Part shown: in pieces, positions 17,491-27,033 of the stretch
How the letters are laid out: each line of letters starts with the position of its first letter
Numbering within the stretch: position 1 is the first letter of the stretch
Origin: Bacteroidota bacterium
GTDB taxonomy: Bacteria > Bacteroidota > Bacteroidia > Cytophagales > Cyclobacteriaceae
Length of the DNA stretch: 64,000 bases
Direction: 5' to 3'
Assembly: GCA_023412765.1 (NCBI GenBank)
Contig: JAEZBX010000349.1
Location: 9,749-73,748, forward strand
Program-made: the position numbers and the translations under genes
Notes under the pieces: generated by a model
Database searches by the model: none
What the model saw: only the letters and a program-made list of their open reading frames with translations
What the model was told of the DNA's origin: nothing

Positions 17491-19866
17491 ATGCTTAAGA
17501 ATTTCTTTTTGGTCACCCTTCGGAACATGATGAAGAACAAGCTCTTTATCTTCATCAACATTTTTGGAATGGGGCTCGCTATCGGCTGTTGTATCGTAGC
17601 CTATTTTGCCTATGAGTACGATTCGAATTTCGATGCTGTTCATAAAAATGGTGAACACATCTACCGCGTTAGTGTTGTTCGTGAATTTGACAACCAGGTA
17701 ACTCGATTTGGAATATCGCCACTACCACTCCGCTCAATTGTGGACCAGAATTTTAACGATGTGGAGAAGTCAACGCGTTTCTTTTTCTCATGGTCCAATT
17801 TCAAAAGGGAAGACGATTTGTTCCAGTCGAATCTCGCATACGTCGATCCGGATTTCTTTGAAATGTTTTCCTTTGAATTTATTAAGGGAGATCCGAAGGC
17901 ATTGCAGGATGTCAGAAGCGTTTTTATAAGTGATAAAATGGCGGTTAAATTGTTTGCTTCCCCTGAAGAAGCTTACGGTAAGACGATCACGCAGGTAATT
18001 GGTCAGGAATTGAAAGAAATCAAGATTGCCGGTGTGTTTAAAGAGCCTCCGCAAAATTCAAGTTTCTATTCTCGCGAGGCGTATCTCAATTTCGAAAACT
18101 GCAAGGATGAACATAAGGGTGTAATTGACGACAACTGGCAACAGGAGTCCACATTATTTGTACAAATCAATGACCCCAATCGTTTAAGTACCGTACGCCA
18201 GCAACTACAGCCCTATACGGCAAACAATAATAAAGCCCGGGAGGATTTTATCATTAAAGAATTCGTCCTGGATCACTTTCCATCAATGGCGCATGGTGAC
18301 AGGGCGGAAGAGGTCCGCACGTGGACATGGGATGCACCTCCGATTGCCGCTATCGTCGGATCATCTGTAATGGGAATTCTGATTTTAATGATCGCCTGTT
18401 TTAATCTAACAAATACCGCAATTGCTATCTCTTCAAGACGACTAAAAGAAATTGGAATCCGGAAAGTGATGGGCGGATTGAGAAAGCAATTAATTATACA
18501 ATTCATTGGTGAGACTACCTTGATTTGCTTTTTCGCGCTTTTAGTGGGTTTGATCATTGGCCGGTTCCTCGCCGACGGATGGAACGCCATGTGGGAATAC
18601 ATGCGTGTAACACCTCACTATCTTGACAATCCACAGTTTTGGACATTTACGGGTGGAGTGCTTCTATTTACAGGATTGCTGGCTGGCGGATATCCTGCGT
18701 TCTACGTCAGCAAATTTGAGCCGATCAGCATATTAAAAGGGAAATTGAAGTTTGGTGGTACCAATTATTTTACACGCACGCTGCTCGGACTTCAATTTTC
18801 AATTTCTCTGATTGCAATTGTGAGTGCGATAGCATTCTGGCAAAACGCAAGGTATCAACGCGATTACGACCTAGGCTTTGATGAGAAAGGTTCAGTGATC
18901 GCATGGCTGGAGACAGAATCGTTTGACACTTATCGGAATGCCTTGGCAGAAAACCCAGAAATTATTTCAATGGCAGGGGCTGCTAGTGGTATTTTTTCCA
19001 ACCGCTCTCATGAGCCGGTAAAGTTTGAGTCAAAACAAGTTGAAGTGGATATCATCGATGTCGGTGATGGCTATTTAAAAACGATGGATCTAACGCTTGT
19101 TGATGGACGTGATTTTGTACGGGATTCGGAAACAGACAAAAAAGAATCAATTATTATTTCACAAAAAATGGCCTCGCTGTTCGGATGGGAAAAACCATTG
19201 GGTAAAGAGGTGATTTGGAAAGATTCTGTCAAGCTTTATGTCGTTGGCGTGGTAAAGGATGTTTACACACTCGGCCTATGGCGCCCGATGGAACCACTCA
19301 TGATCCGATACGTCGGTCCAGAAAAGTATAGCCAAATCGTTGTAAACACGGAAGCTGCCAAGGTTCCTGCAATCAACAAGTTTATGGAAGCGAAGTGGAA
19401 GGAAATTTTTCCCAATCGTCTTTATAATGGTAGCATGCTCTCTGGAATAACGGATGAAGTTGAGGACGTCAACGCGAACATAATGACCATGTACACATTT
19501 CTAGGTGTGATAGCACTCATGCTTTCGGCAACAGGATTATTCACGCTAGTGTCATTAAATATTATAAGAAGAACAAAAGAGATTGGTGTACGCAAAGTAT
19601 TAGGTGCGTCGGTGAGCAACATCACGCGAATAATTAACACAGAATTTTTCGTGATCCTTGTGCTGGCATCAGCGGCAGGATCCGTTCTCAGTTACTTCGC
19701 AGTAGACCTGCTCATGGGCAGCATCTGGAATTATTATCTATCGACAACGGGAGTGACATTTGTTGTAGCAATTTCAATAATGTTCCTGGTTTCTGTGGCG
19801 GTTATTGGATACAAAGTGCTGGCTGCTGCTTCAATGAACCCGGTTAATACATTGCGTGACGAGTAA
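17491..19866 (+). CDS. FtsX/MacB-family ABC permease (first copy)
   Basis: 791 aa. Two MacB-type halves: helix at about 19-41 then a periplasmic domain to about 275; a three-helix FtsX unit at about 285-410; a second helix at about 425-450, periplasmic domain to about 660, and a final FtsX unit at about 668-785. The paired signatures RRLKEIGIRKVMGG (about 312-325) and RRTKEIGVRKVLGAS (about 691-705) are the coupling segments that contact the ATPase. This is the doubled permease typical of Bacteroidota, likely exporting a peptide, lipid or drug; the substrate is not visible in sequence. Confidence 0.92.
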   Translation: MLKNFFLVTLRNMMKNKLFIFINIFGMGLAIGCCIVAYFAYEYDSNFDAVHKNGEHIYRVSVVREFDNQVTRFGISPLPLRSIVDQNFNDVEKSTRFFFSWSNFKREDDLFQSNLAYVDPDFFEMFSFEFIKGDPKALQDVRSVFISDKMAVKLFASPEEAYGKTITQVIGQELKEIKIAGVFKEPPQNSSFYSREAYLNFENCKDEHKGVIDDNWQQESTLFVQINDPNRLSTVRQQLQPYTANNNKAREDFIIKEFVLDHFPSMAHGDRAEEVRTWTWDAPPIAAIVGSSVMGILILMIACFNLTNTAIAISSRRLKEIGIRKVMGGLRKQLIIQFIGETTLICFFALLVGLIIGRFLADGWNAMWEYMRVTPHYLDNPQFWTFTGGVLLFTGLLAGGYPAFYVSKFEPISILKGKLKFGGTNYFTRTLLGLQFSISLIAIVSAIAFWQNARYQRDYDLGFDEKGSVIAWLETESFDTYRNALAENPEIISMAGAASGIFSNRSHEPVKFESKQVEVDIIDVGDGYLKTMDLTLVDGRDFVRDSETDKKESIIISQKMASLFGWEKPLGKEVIWKDSVKLYVVGVVKDVYTLGLWRPMEPLMIRYVGPEKYSQIVVNTEAAKVPAINKFMEAKWKEIFPNRLYNGSMLSGITDEVEDVNANIMTMYTFLGVIALMLSATGLFTLVSLNIIRRTKEIGVRKVLGASVSNITRIINTEFFVILVLASAAGSVLSYFAVDLLMGSIWNYYLSTTGVTFVVAISIMFLVSVAVIGYKVLAAASMNPVNTLRDE

Positions 19867-19940
19867 GGTGCTGGCGGTACATTGGTAGTTACGAGTCTTG
19901 GGTTTCTGTAGTTCGATTCACATACTTTTCGGATAAATTT

Positions 19941-22343
19941 ATGCTGCGCAATTATTTTAAGATCGCCGTGCGGAATATTACCCGCTACAAATTTTATTCT
20001 GCGATCAATATCTTAGGAATGTCACTAGGTCTTACGACCTGCCTTATCATCATCCTTTACATAGCGGATGAGCTGAGTTATGATAAATTCCACCGGAATG
20101 CGGAGCGCATTTATCAGGTTGGCTTACACGCAAAAATCGGCCCGCAGGACATAACAGTTTCAAACACTCCTCCACCAATGGGCCCTGCGCTGCTTGATGA
20201 ATTGCCGGAGGTGGAAGCTTATATGCGCATTGGTCCTTTTTATGGTGAGCCAGCAATAAAGTATGAAGATAAAGTGTTTGCTGAAAGCAAAGTTTTTTAC
20301 GTTGACTCAAACTTCTTTCAATTTTTTGACTACAAGTTGCTGGAAGGAGATCCAAAGACACTGTTGACTGAGCCTAACACAATGGTAATGACCAGGAAGG
20401 TGGCGCAAAAATATTTTGGCAACGAAGCGGCTACTGGTAAACTTGTCACTCTTGATAATGACCGAACCTTTAAGGTTACAGGTGTCGCGGAAAATCCGCC
20501 TACGAACTCACACCTCGATTTCGATGTGCTACTCTCATCAGAATCCGGTGACCGACTCAAAAACAAGGAGTGGATCAATAATAATATATTTACTTATTTC
20601 TTACTTCGCGAGAACGCTCAGATCCAACCTGTAAATCAGAAATTTCTGGAGCTTGTTGAAAAATACGTCGGCCCCGCTGTTGAACGTTTTTTGGGTTCAA
20701 CGCTTCAACAGCTGCGCGATTCAGGGGGAGCTTACGGATTTTACGCCATTAAACTCACTGACATTCACCTTAAATCCCCTTCTATTCAGGATTTGAAACC
20801 CAAGGGCAGTATCCAATATATTTATTTTTTTGCGGGAGTCGGGTTATTCATTCTCGTTATCGCCTGCATCAATTTTATGAACCTGTCTACCGCGCGGGCT
20901 GCTGGACGGGCAAAAGAAGTTGGACTACGAAAAACACTGGGCTCGCTTCGTGAACAAATGATCGGACAGTTTTTGTCGGAGGCGATGATCTACAGCTTTA
21001 TAGCTGTAATGATTTCGCTCATAGCATGTTATTATCTCCTGCCTTCATTCAATCTTCTTTCAGGCAAAGAACTCGGGATGGATATTTTCTTGCAACCATG
21101 GTTCATCACCTGCGTCGCCGGACTCATTGTTTTTGTTGGACTTGTTGCTGGAAGCTATCCCGCCTTTTATCTCACTTCGTTTAACGCTGTCGATGTCCTT
21201 AAAGGAAAAGTAAGAGCCGGAATGAAGAGCAAAGGCGTAAGAAGCCTTTTGGTTGTATTGCAATTTTCTATTTCTATTTTTCTCATCATTTTCACGGTAG
21301 TTGTTTATCAGCAGATTACCTATATGCAGGAGCAAAATCTGGGAATTGACAAAGAGAACATATTAGTTGTAAAAAATACATTCCGACTAAAGGCAAATAA
21401 GGAAGCCTTCCGAAATGCGTTGGCCCAGGAGCAGGGTGTTGTGGACATGAGTTATTCAAATAATAATTTTCCAGGAGTAAACAATACGACCGTGTTCAAA
21501 GAAGCTGGCTCCGAACAAGACCATGTGTTGGGTGTTTACAGCGCTGATCATGATCATCAGAAAGTGATGAAGTTTGAATTGACCGATGGGAGATTCTTCT
21601 CACGGGAATTTACCACTGATACGGCTGCTGTAGTTTTGAATGAGGCTGCGGCCAAAGAATTCAATTTTGACAACCCTATTGGCGAGGAACTGCTATACCC
21701 AGAAGGTAACAAAATGCGCAGACTGAAAATCGTCGGCGTTATCAAGAATTTTAATTTCGAATCTTTTAGAGACCAGGTACGTCCGTTGGCAATTTTGTTG
21801 GATGCTAATGCGAATACTCTCTTAATCAAGTATCAGGGTAGTCCGACGGCGCTGGTTCAAAAAGTGGAATCTACCTGGAAGCACCACGCTTCTAACGAAC
21901 CTTTCGAATATTCATTTCTTGATCAAAGCTTTAACGAGTTATTCAAGACGGAGCAGCGAATGGGAACAATCTTCGCGATCTTTTCCGGCCTCACTATTTT
22001 TGTGGCGTGTCTTGGTCTGTTTGCTTTAGCTGCATTTACAGCAGAGCAACGGACGAAGGAGATAGGTATCCGTAAAGTGATGGGTGCATCTGTGCGCAAT
22101 CTTGCTTTCCTATTATCACGAGAGTTTACGCTGTTGGTACTAATCGCATTTGTTCCCGCGGCGCTTGCAGGGTGGTATGTGTCAAGTCAATGGCTGGAAG
22201 AATTTGTGTATCGTATCAATGTTAGCCCATTTGTAATAATTGTCAGCGGCATTGTGGCAATTGTTGTAGCATGGGTCACCGTGAGTTTTCAATCCATAAA
22301 AGCTGCGACTTCGAATCCGGTAGACTCGCTCCGATACGAGTAA
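19941..22343 (+). CDS. FtsX/MacB-family ABC permease (second copy)
   Basis: 800 aa, same doubled architecture as the preceding gene: helix at about 20-42, periplasmic domain, FtsX unit with GRAKEVGLRKTLGS near 317-330, second periplasmic domain, and final unit with QRTKEIGIRKVMGAS near 703-717. The two permeases diverge strongly in their periplasmic domains, so they may form a heterodimer or two separate exporters sharing one ATPase. The gene ends 5 bases from the convergent NTF2-like gene. Confidence 0.92.
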   Translation: MLRNYFKIAVRNITRYKFYSAINILGMSLGLTTCLIIILYIADELSYDKFHRNAERIYQVGLHAKIGPQDITVSNTPPPMGPALLDELPEVEAYMRIGPFYGEPAIKYEDKVFAESKVFYVDSNFFQFFDYKLLEGDPKTLLTEPNTMVMTRKVAQKYFGNEAATGKLVTLDNDRTFKVTGVAENPPTNSHLDFDVLLSSESGDRLKNKEWINNNIFTYFLLRENAQIQPVNQKFLELVEKYVGPAVERFLGSTLQQLRDSGGAYGFYAIKLTDIHLKSPSIQDLKPKGSIQYIYFFAGVGLFILVIACINFMNLSTARAAGRAKEVGLRKTLGSLREQMIGQFLSEAMIYSFIAVMISLIACYYLLPSFNLLSGKELGMDIFLQPWFITCVAGLIVFVGLVAGSYPAFYLTSFNAVDVLKGKVRAGMKSKGVRSLLVVLQFSISIFLIIFTVVVYQQITYMQEQNLGIDKENILVVKNTFRLKANKEAFRNALAQEQGVVDMSYSNNNFPGVNNTTVFKEAGSEQDHVLGVYSADHDHQKVMKFELTDGRFFSREFTTDTAAVVLNEAAAKEFNFDNPIGEELLYPEGNKMRRLKIVGVIKNFNFESFRDQVRPLAILLDANANTLLIKYQGSPTALVQKVESTWKHHASNEPFEYSFLDQSFNELFKTEQRMGTIFAIFSGLTIFVACLGLFALAAFTAEQRTKEIGIRKVMGASVRNLAFLLSREFTLLVLIAFVPAALAGWYVSSQWLEEFVYRINVSPFVIIVSGIVAIVVAWVTVSFQSIKAATSNPVDSLRYE

Positions 22344-22348
22344 GGGAA

Positions 22349-22729
22349 TCAACTTTTATCCTTAATACTTTTTATTTTCCCGTTTTCAAATTCGAACTCT
22401 GACGTTCCCTGCAAGGTCAGAGTGTCGCCTTTTTTTAAACCGTTTGGTAAGTCAGTTGACAGGGTTGCTTCGTAGCTGATTTTTATTAAAACTTTTGAAG
22501 CTGCGAAGTCCCACGATTCGATTATCTGTTTTCTTTGATCGAAGTATTGCGTCGCAGCTTCTGCCTGTCGTTTAAATTCGTTGATCCCTTTGGTTTCCAA
22601 ATCAACTTGTCCATTAGAAATATTCTGAAACACCACATTCTCATGTAGGTGTCTTATCATCCCCGCTACGTCGAACCTGTTGTATGATTTAATATAATCT
22701 TCGATGATTTGCTTTTGTTGTTCATCCAT
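22349..22729 (-). CDS. NTF2/SnoaL-like protein
   Basis: 126 aa, one cone-shaped alpha+beta domain. The N-terminal helix EDYIKSYNRFDVAGMIRHL, the VVFQNISNG strand and the final EFEFENGKIKSIKDKS strands are typical of the nuclear-transport-factor-2 superfamily (SnoaL-like). Such folds serve as small-ligand binding proteins, isomerases or dimerisation modules; no catalytic residues can be assigned. Single-gene unit, convergent with the permease gene. Confidence 0.75.
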   Translation of the reverse strand: MDEQQKQIIEDYIKSYNRFDVAGMIRHLHENVVFQNISNGQVDLETKGINEFKRQAEAATQYFDQRKQIIESWDFAASKVLIKISYEATLSTDLPNGLKKGDTLTLQGTSEFEFENGKIKSIKDKS

Positions 22730-23022
22730 ATCACTGAAGTTTTTGTTGAAACTCTAACGAAATCTTTATGTTCAGCATTCTTATTGGGGCACGCGACTCC
22801 GCATTACATTAGCGTATTAAAATCTCCAAAGGGCTTATAGTTTGCGCAATTGCACAACGAAAATTCCCTTGCTTTTTACGTTGCGACGCTTAACGAAATT
22901 AATTCGAAAACAGCGAAATTCGATGAAAATAAGGGCATTTGTCCTCCCAATGTTAAGTTTTGCATGCAAGGCTTATTCTGCGGGGAACATTTAGTACCTT
23001 AGAGCTGACAATCATAATTTTT

Positions 23023-23310
23023 ATGGAAAAAGCTAAAACATCTAAGAAGGCGCTCAAAGGCCTTATAGAAGATTCAATGAAGGAAGCAATTGGAACTTTG
23101 GAGCTACCTAAGCCCACAAAAAAAGTTAACAAGGTGCTACAACGGAATTCCAAAAAACTTGCATCGCTTTTCGCCGACATGATCAGGCGTGAAAACAAAA
23201 AGAAAAAGAAGGCTGAAAAGTTTATGGAGGAGGGAAAATCAAAAGCAAAAAAAGTAAAGAAACCAAAGGAACTAAAATTCGTTAAGCAAGGAGAAACTGT
23301 AAGCGCTTAA
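23023..23310 (+). CDS. Lysine-rich small protein, unknown function
   Basis: 95 aa. The ATG at 23023 is preferred over upstream in-frame starts because the upstream codons do not look coding and the conserved-looking protein begins MEKAKTSKKALKGL. About 30 of the residues are lysine; the composition is strongly helical with a basic tail (KKKKKAEKFMEEGKSKAKK). It resembles histone-H1-like or nucleoid-associated tails only in composition; I do not recognise a family. It stands alone between converging neighbours and is followed by a strong terminator, which supports real transcription. Confidence 0.6.
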   Translation: MEKAKTSKKALKGLIEDSMKEAIGTLELPKPTKKVNKVLQRNSKKLASLFADMIRRENKKKKKAEKFMEEGKSKAKKVKKPKELKFVKQGETVSA

Positions 23311-23333
23311 CAATCTTATTAATTTTAATATCG

Positions 23334-23382
23334 CCCTTGATGTTGAACTTGCAATGCTCTTCAACATCAAGGGTTTTATTTT
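23334..23382 (+). terminator. Strong terminator after the lysine-rich protein gene
   Basis: Perfect 14-bp stem CCCTTGATGTTGAA/TTCAACATCAAGGG (23334-23347 with 23360-23373), 12-nt loop, then TTTTATTTT. It overlaps the stop codon of the convergent lycopene cyclase gene (23376-23378). Confidence 0.88.
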
Positions 23383-24071
23383 GCCGACGTCTCAAGCCTC
23401 CATTCGTAAACCGAAACGTTAGCCAACAATAAAAGCATGGCATAAAAAATATCTTCCAGTGGAATGGTTCCAAGCCTTAATCCCAGAATAGCCGTATCGT
23501 TGTACCACACCACTTCTTCCTCGATGAAGGAGCCCGTAAGAATACCATTCACTAAAAAGAAAGGCACCAGTATCGCCAGAAACGATACATAGAAATACCC
23601 AGGAAACCTTGCCCGCGCTTTCAACGCCAGAAAAGCGAGGAAAAATGACAGGCCAAGGAATGTTATTGCAGTATACGCCTTGTCGATAAAATAAATACCC
23701 GAAACCGCGAGAACAATCACCATAAAATATGACAACACTTCATGCCTTGAAAAAAAAAGCGTTGACTGAGTCAAATTTTTGAAAGCGTGATAAGTAAAAA
23801 GACAGGCGAACGGAATACAGACAAAGAACAGAATTTCCTCGATCGGTAGCGATCCAAACGTCAGCCCGGTGTGATACCGAGAATTAAATCCCCATATTCC
23901 AAGCTGTGTAAAAAGCTCATCCCACAAGGTAAACAATATCGCTGGCAATAGGATGGCAGTAAGTAGCGCCTTCCATGTTTTATAAAATGTTCCTCTGATC
24001 CAAAAGCTTACCAACATTGGTAAACAAAGACAGATAAGATTAATGAGGAGATAAAGATATTGTGATTTCAA
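23376..24071 (-). CDS. crtYcd: Lycopene cyclase, fused CrtYc-CrtYd type
   Basis: 231 aa membrane protein with about seven helices made of two homologous lycopene-cyclase domains. Each has the pattern (F/W)-x-x-x-x-G-I-W-x-F-N-S-R-Y followed by an L-P-x-E-E/D motif: GFNSRYHTG...LPIEEILFF at about 61-85 and YNDTAILG...IPLEDIFY at about 189-213. It would cyclise the psi-ends of lycopene to beta-rings. It follows crtZ by 8 bases in one operon. The enzymes that make lycopene (CrtB, CrtI) are not present intact in the window. Confidence 0.9.
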   Translation of the reverse strand: MKSQYLYLLINLICLCLPMLVSFWIRGTFYKTWKALLTAILLPAILFTLWDELFTQLGIWGFNSRYHTGLTFGSLPIEEILFFVCIPFACLFTYHAFKNLTQSTLFFSRHEVLSYFMVIVLAVSGIYFIDKAYTAITFLGLSFFLAFLALKARARFPGYFYVSFLAILVPFFLVNGILTGSFIEEEVVWYNDTAILGLRLGTIPLEDIFYAMLLLLANVSVYEWRLETSAK

Positions 24072-24079
24072 AACTTAGT

Positions 24080-24574
24080 TTAAGGTTCACTCTCTTGAGA
24101 CTTGGGTCTGTTAGCTGAATCGTATTTTTTAGCAGCGACCAGAAATCCGAATGCTTCGCATCCATCCTTTGTATGCTTGCTATGATGGATATAATGCGCA
24201 TTAATTATTCTCTGAAGATACCGACCAGGCTTTGACGGTCGCCATTTTATCCGCTGATGAACGATTACATCATGAAAAATGAAATAGAATACGCCATAAC
24301 AAAATATTCCAGTTGCAACAGCAATCAGGTAGAGATTAAAATTTACAAGGGTTCCATAATAGAACAATGCGATGCAAGGAACACTAAAAAGAATTGCAAA
24401 TAAATCATTTCTTTCCAGTGAATGATCATGAACGCTGTGATGGGATTTATGCCACGACCATAGAAACCCGTGCATTATGTATTTGTGCGTGAACCACGCG
24501 ATAAATTCCCAGATCAGAAAAGTACCGATCATAATAAACACACAAAGCACAATAGTCAAAACTTGCATATTCAA
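24080..24574 (-). CDS. crtZ: Beta-carotene 3-hydroxylase (CrtZ)
   Basis: 164 aa, fatty-acid-hydroxylase superfamily di-iron membrane enzyme. All four histidine clusters are visible: HKYIMH (about 30-35), HKSHH (about 42-46), HDVIVH (about 105-110) and HYIHHSKH (about 127-134). It hydroxylates beta-ionone rings to give zeaxanthin-type xanthophylls. First gene of the crtZ-crtY operon, transcribed away from the PSD1 operon; a 21-bp palindrome lies in the shared upstream region. Confidence 0.93.
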   Translation of the reverse strand: MNMQVLTIVLCVFIMIGTFLIWEFIAWFTHKYIMHGFLWSWHKSHHSVHDHSLERNDLFAILFSVPCIALFYYGTLVNFNLYLIAVATGIFCYGVFYFIFHDVIVHQRIKWRPSKPGRYLQRIINAHYIHHSKHTKDGCEAFGFLVAAKKYDSANRPKSQESEP

Positions 24575-24612
24575 ATGACGCGTTTCAGGTATTTATTTGC
24601 AAAAAAAGGTAT

Positions 24613-24633
24613 TTAAGTGGACAGCCCACTTAA
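24613..24633. promoter_or_regulatory. Palindrome between divergent crtZ and PSD1 operons
   Basis: TTAAGTGG-N5-CCACTTAA: perfect 8-bp arms around a 5-base spacer, 39 bases upstream of crtZ and 84 bases upstream of the DUF1549 gene. The dyad shape suits a dimeric regulator. It differs from the dyad upstream of the ECF gene (33298), so a different protein may bind. Confidence 0.4.
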
Positions 24634-24716
24634 CTAATTTGAACCTCGAATTTACCCTATTTAATACTCTTTTGAAACTCCTTGAATTTACGGTAACTTC
24701 AATCTTCTTTTGAGGT

Positions 24717-27032
24717 ATGATGAGAGGTGTGAAATTAGCCGGCGCGGTACTTTTCTTTTTATCTGTAGTAACAGTTTTTTCGTGTCGGGAGAAATCAGCC
24801 GAGATTGCTGAAATAGATTCTGTCGATTATAACCTTCATATTCGACCAATCCTGTCGGACCGATGCTTTATTTGTCATGGTCCTGATGGCAACGCACGTA
24901 AAGCTGACTTGCGATTGGATATTGCAGAGGGTGCGTATGCTGCTTTAAAAGACAGTCCTTCAATGCATGCAATTGTACCTGGGGATCCAGAGAAATCTGA
25001 GGTTTATCTCCGCATATCCAGCGAAGACACTTCGCAGGTGATGCCACCGATCAAATCTAACCTGAAGCTTAACGACTCAGAAATTGCTTTGATAAAAAAA
25101 TGGATTGCTCAGGGTGCGGAATACAAACGTCACTGGGCTTTCATCCCTCCTAAAAAACCTGCCGTCCCAGGGGTTGATGATGACGAATGGCCTTCAAATG
25201 AAATCGATTATTTTATCCTAAATAAGATCGAGAGGAAAGGACTATCACCAAATGACATCTCTGACAAAGAAAGACTTTTAAAGCGTATTAGCTTTGACTT
25301 GACAGGCTTGCCACCCACCGTTGAAATGCAGGAACGTTTTCTTGCTGATGATGACGACGACGCTTACGAAAAGATGGTAGATGAACTTCTGGCGCAGCCA
25401 CAATATGGTGAAAAAATGGCTGCGTATTGGATGGACGTTGCACGATACGCCGATTCACACGGTTACCAGGATGATGGACTTCGAACAATGTGGCCATGGC
25501 GCGATTGGGTAATTCATGCGTTCAATGAGAACTATCCCTATGACCAGTTTTTGACATGGCAACTCGCGGGCGACTTGTTACCTAACCCTACCAAAGAGCA
25601 AATACTTGCAACGGGGTTCAATCGTAACCACAAAATTACTCAGGAGGGTGGCGTTATTGACGAAGAATATCGGATCGAATACGTAACTGATCGCACCAAT
25701 ACTTTTGCAAAGACATTTTTGGCACTAACCTTCGAATGCGCTAAGTGCCACGATCATAAGTACGATCCCATTCTGCAAAAGGACTATTTCAGCGCATTCG
25801 CTTTTTTCAACCAGGTTCCCGAGAAAGGATTGCTCGGTGATATTATGCTTGCATCGCTGGCTGATCCACCAAAAATCAAAATTACATCTGCGGAAGTAGA
25901 GAACATTCTCACATTTATCAACAAAAAGGATACGGCGGCAGTAGAAGTAATGGTGATGGAGGATGCCGCGAAATACAGGCCAACTTATTTGCTTAAACGC
26001 GGTGCGTATGATGCACCTGCAGATAGGGTCACCGTTGGATTGCCAGAGGCTATTATGCCTTTCGATTCGCTGAAGTACGGAAACAATCGTCTGGGATTGG
26101 TAAAATGGTTGCTGGACAAGAAGAATCCGTTGACGTCAAGGGTATTTGTGAACCGGATGTGGCAGGAATTTTTTGGAAGAGGGCTTGTTAAAACTTCTGG
26201 AGATTTTGGTATGCAGGGCGAGATGCCTTCACATCCTGAATTGCTCGATTGGCTGGCAACGGATTTTGTGGACAATGGATGGAACATAAAGCGACTAATC
26301 AAGCAATTTGTGATGTCTTCAACTTATCGGCAGTCCACGGCCATGAGCGCCGACAAACTCGCTGAAGACCCCGAAAATATCTTGCTGTCATCCGGACCCC
26401 GCACTCGAATGTCTGCGGAGATAATTCGTGACATGGCTTTGGCGAGCAGTGGTCTGCTCGTAAAAGAGATTGGAGGTCCGAGCGTTAAGCCCTATCAACC
26501 AAAAGGTATCTGGGAAATGGCGACTTCAGGCCGTGGTATTCTGGCGAGATACGTGCAGGATCATGGGGACAAATTGTATCGTCGCGGACTTTATAGCTTC
26601 ATCAAGAGAACCGTGCCGCCGCCATACATGCTTGTGTTTGACGCCAGCAATCGCGATCTGTGCGAGGTGAGCCGACTGAGCACCAACACACCGTTGCAAG
26701 CGTTGGTAATGATGAATGATCCAACAATACTAGAGGCTTCTCGTGTTTTTGCAGAGAGATTGATGAAAAAGGATTTGGTGATGGAAGAGAAGATTATCTA
26801 TGCTTTTCGATCCATCGTATGTCGGCAGCCAAAATCTCAGGAGCTAAAAATCTTGTTGAAATATTTCGAAGAAGAAAAACAGAAGTTTGATGCTGCTCCT
26901 GAGAGTGCGAAAGAATTTATTCGTGCAGGAGAATATCAACATGAAAAAATAGAGGATGTTCAGACTCTGGCTGCATTGATGCAGGTAATACATACCATTT
27001 ACAACATGGAGGAATCCATAACGAAAGTTTAG
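24717..27032 (+). CDS. PSD1-type lipoprotein: planctomycete cytochrome c plus DUF1549/DUF1553
   Basis: 771 aa. Lipoprotein signal with lipobox ending at C23. Then a cytochrome-c-like domain (about 38-110) with C-F-I-C-H, a DUF1549 domain (about 150-360) containing a second C-A-K-C-H motif, and a DUF1553 domain (about 450-710) with the VNRMWQEFFGRGLV signature. Domain order is that of PSD1 family proteins abundant in Planctomycetes and polysaccharide-degrading Bacteroidota. Heme attachment at the CxxCH sites is expected; substrate unknown. Two ATGs at 24717 and 24720 are both usable. First gene of a three-gene operon. Confidence 0.9.
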   Translation: MMRGVKLAGAVLFFLSVVTVFSCREKSAEIAEIDSVDYNLHIRPILSDRCFICHGPDGNARKADLRLDIAEGAYAALKDSPSMHAIVPGDPEKSEVYLRISSEDTSQVMPPIKSNLKLNDSEIALIKKWIAQGAEYKRHWAFIPPKKPAVPGVDDDEWPSNEIDYFILNKIERKGLSPNDISDKERLLKRISFDLTGLPPTVEMQERFLADDDDDAYEKMVDELLAQPQYGEKMAAYWMDVARYADSHGYQDDGLRTMWPWRDWVIHAFNENYPYDQFLTWQLAGDLLPNPTKEQILATGFNRNHKITQEGGVIDEEYRIEYVTDRTNTFAKTFLALTFECAKCHDHKYDPILQKDYFSAFAFFNQVPEKGLLGDIMLASLADPPKIKITSAEVENILTFINKKDTAAVEVMVMEDAAKYRPTYLLKRGAYDAPADRVTVGLPEAIMPFDSLKYGNNRLGLVKWLLDKKNPLTSRVFVNRMWQEFFGRGLVKTSGDFGMQGEMPSHPELLDWLATDFVDNGWNIKRLIKQFVMSSTYRQSTAMSADKLAEDPENILLSSGPRTRMSAEIIRDMALASSGLLVKEIGGPSVKPYQPKGIWEMATSGRGILARYVQDHGDKLYRRGLYSFIKRTVPPPYMLVFDASNRDLCEVSRLSTNTPLQALVMMNDPTILEASRVFAERLMKKDLVMEEKIIYAFRSIVCRQPKSQELKILLKYFEEEKQKFDAAPESAKEFIRAGEYQHEKIEDVQTLAALMQVIHTIYNMEESITKV

Positions 27033-27033
27033 T

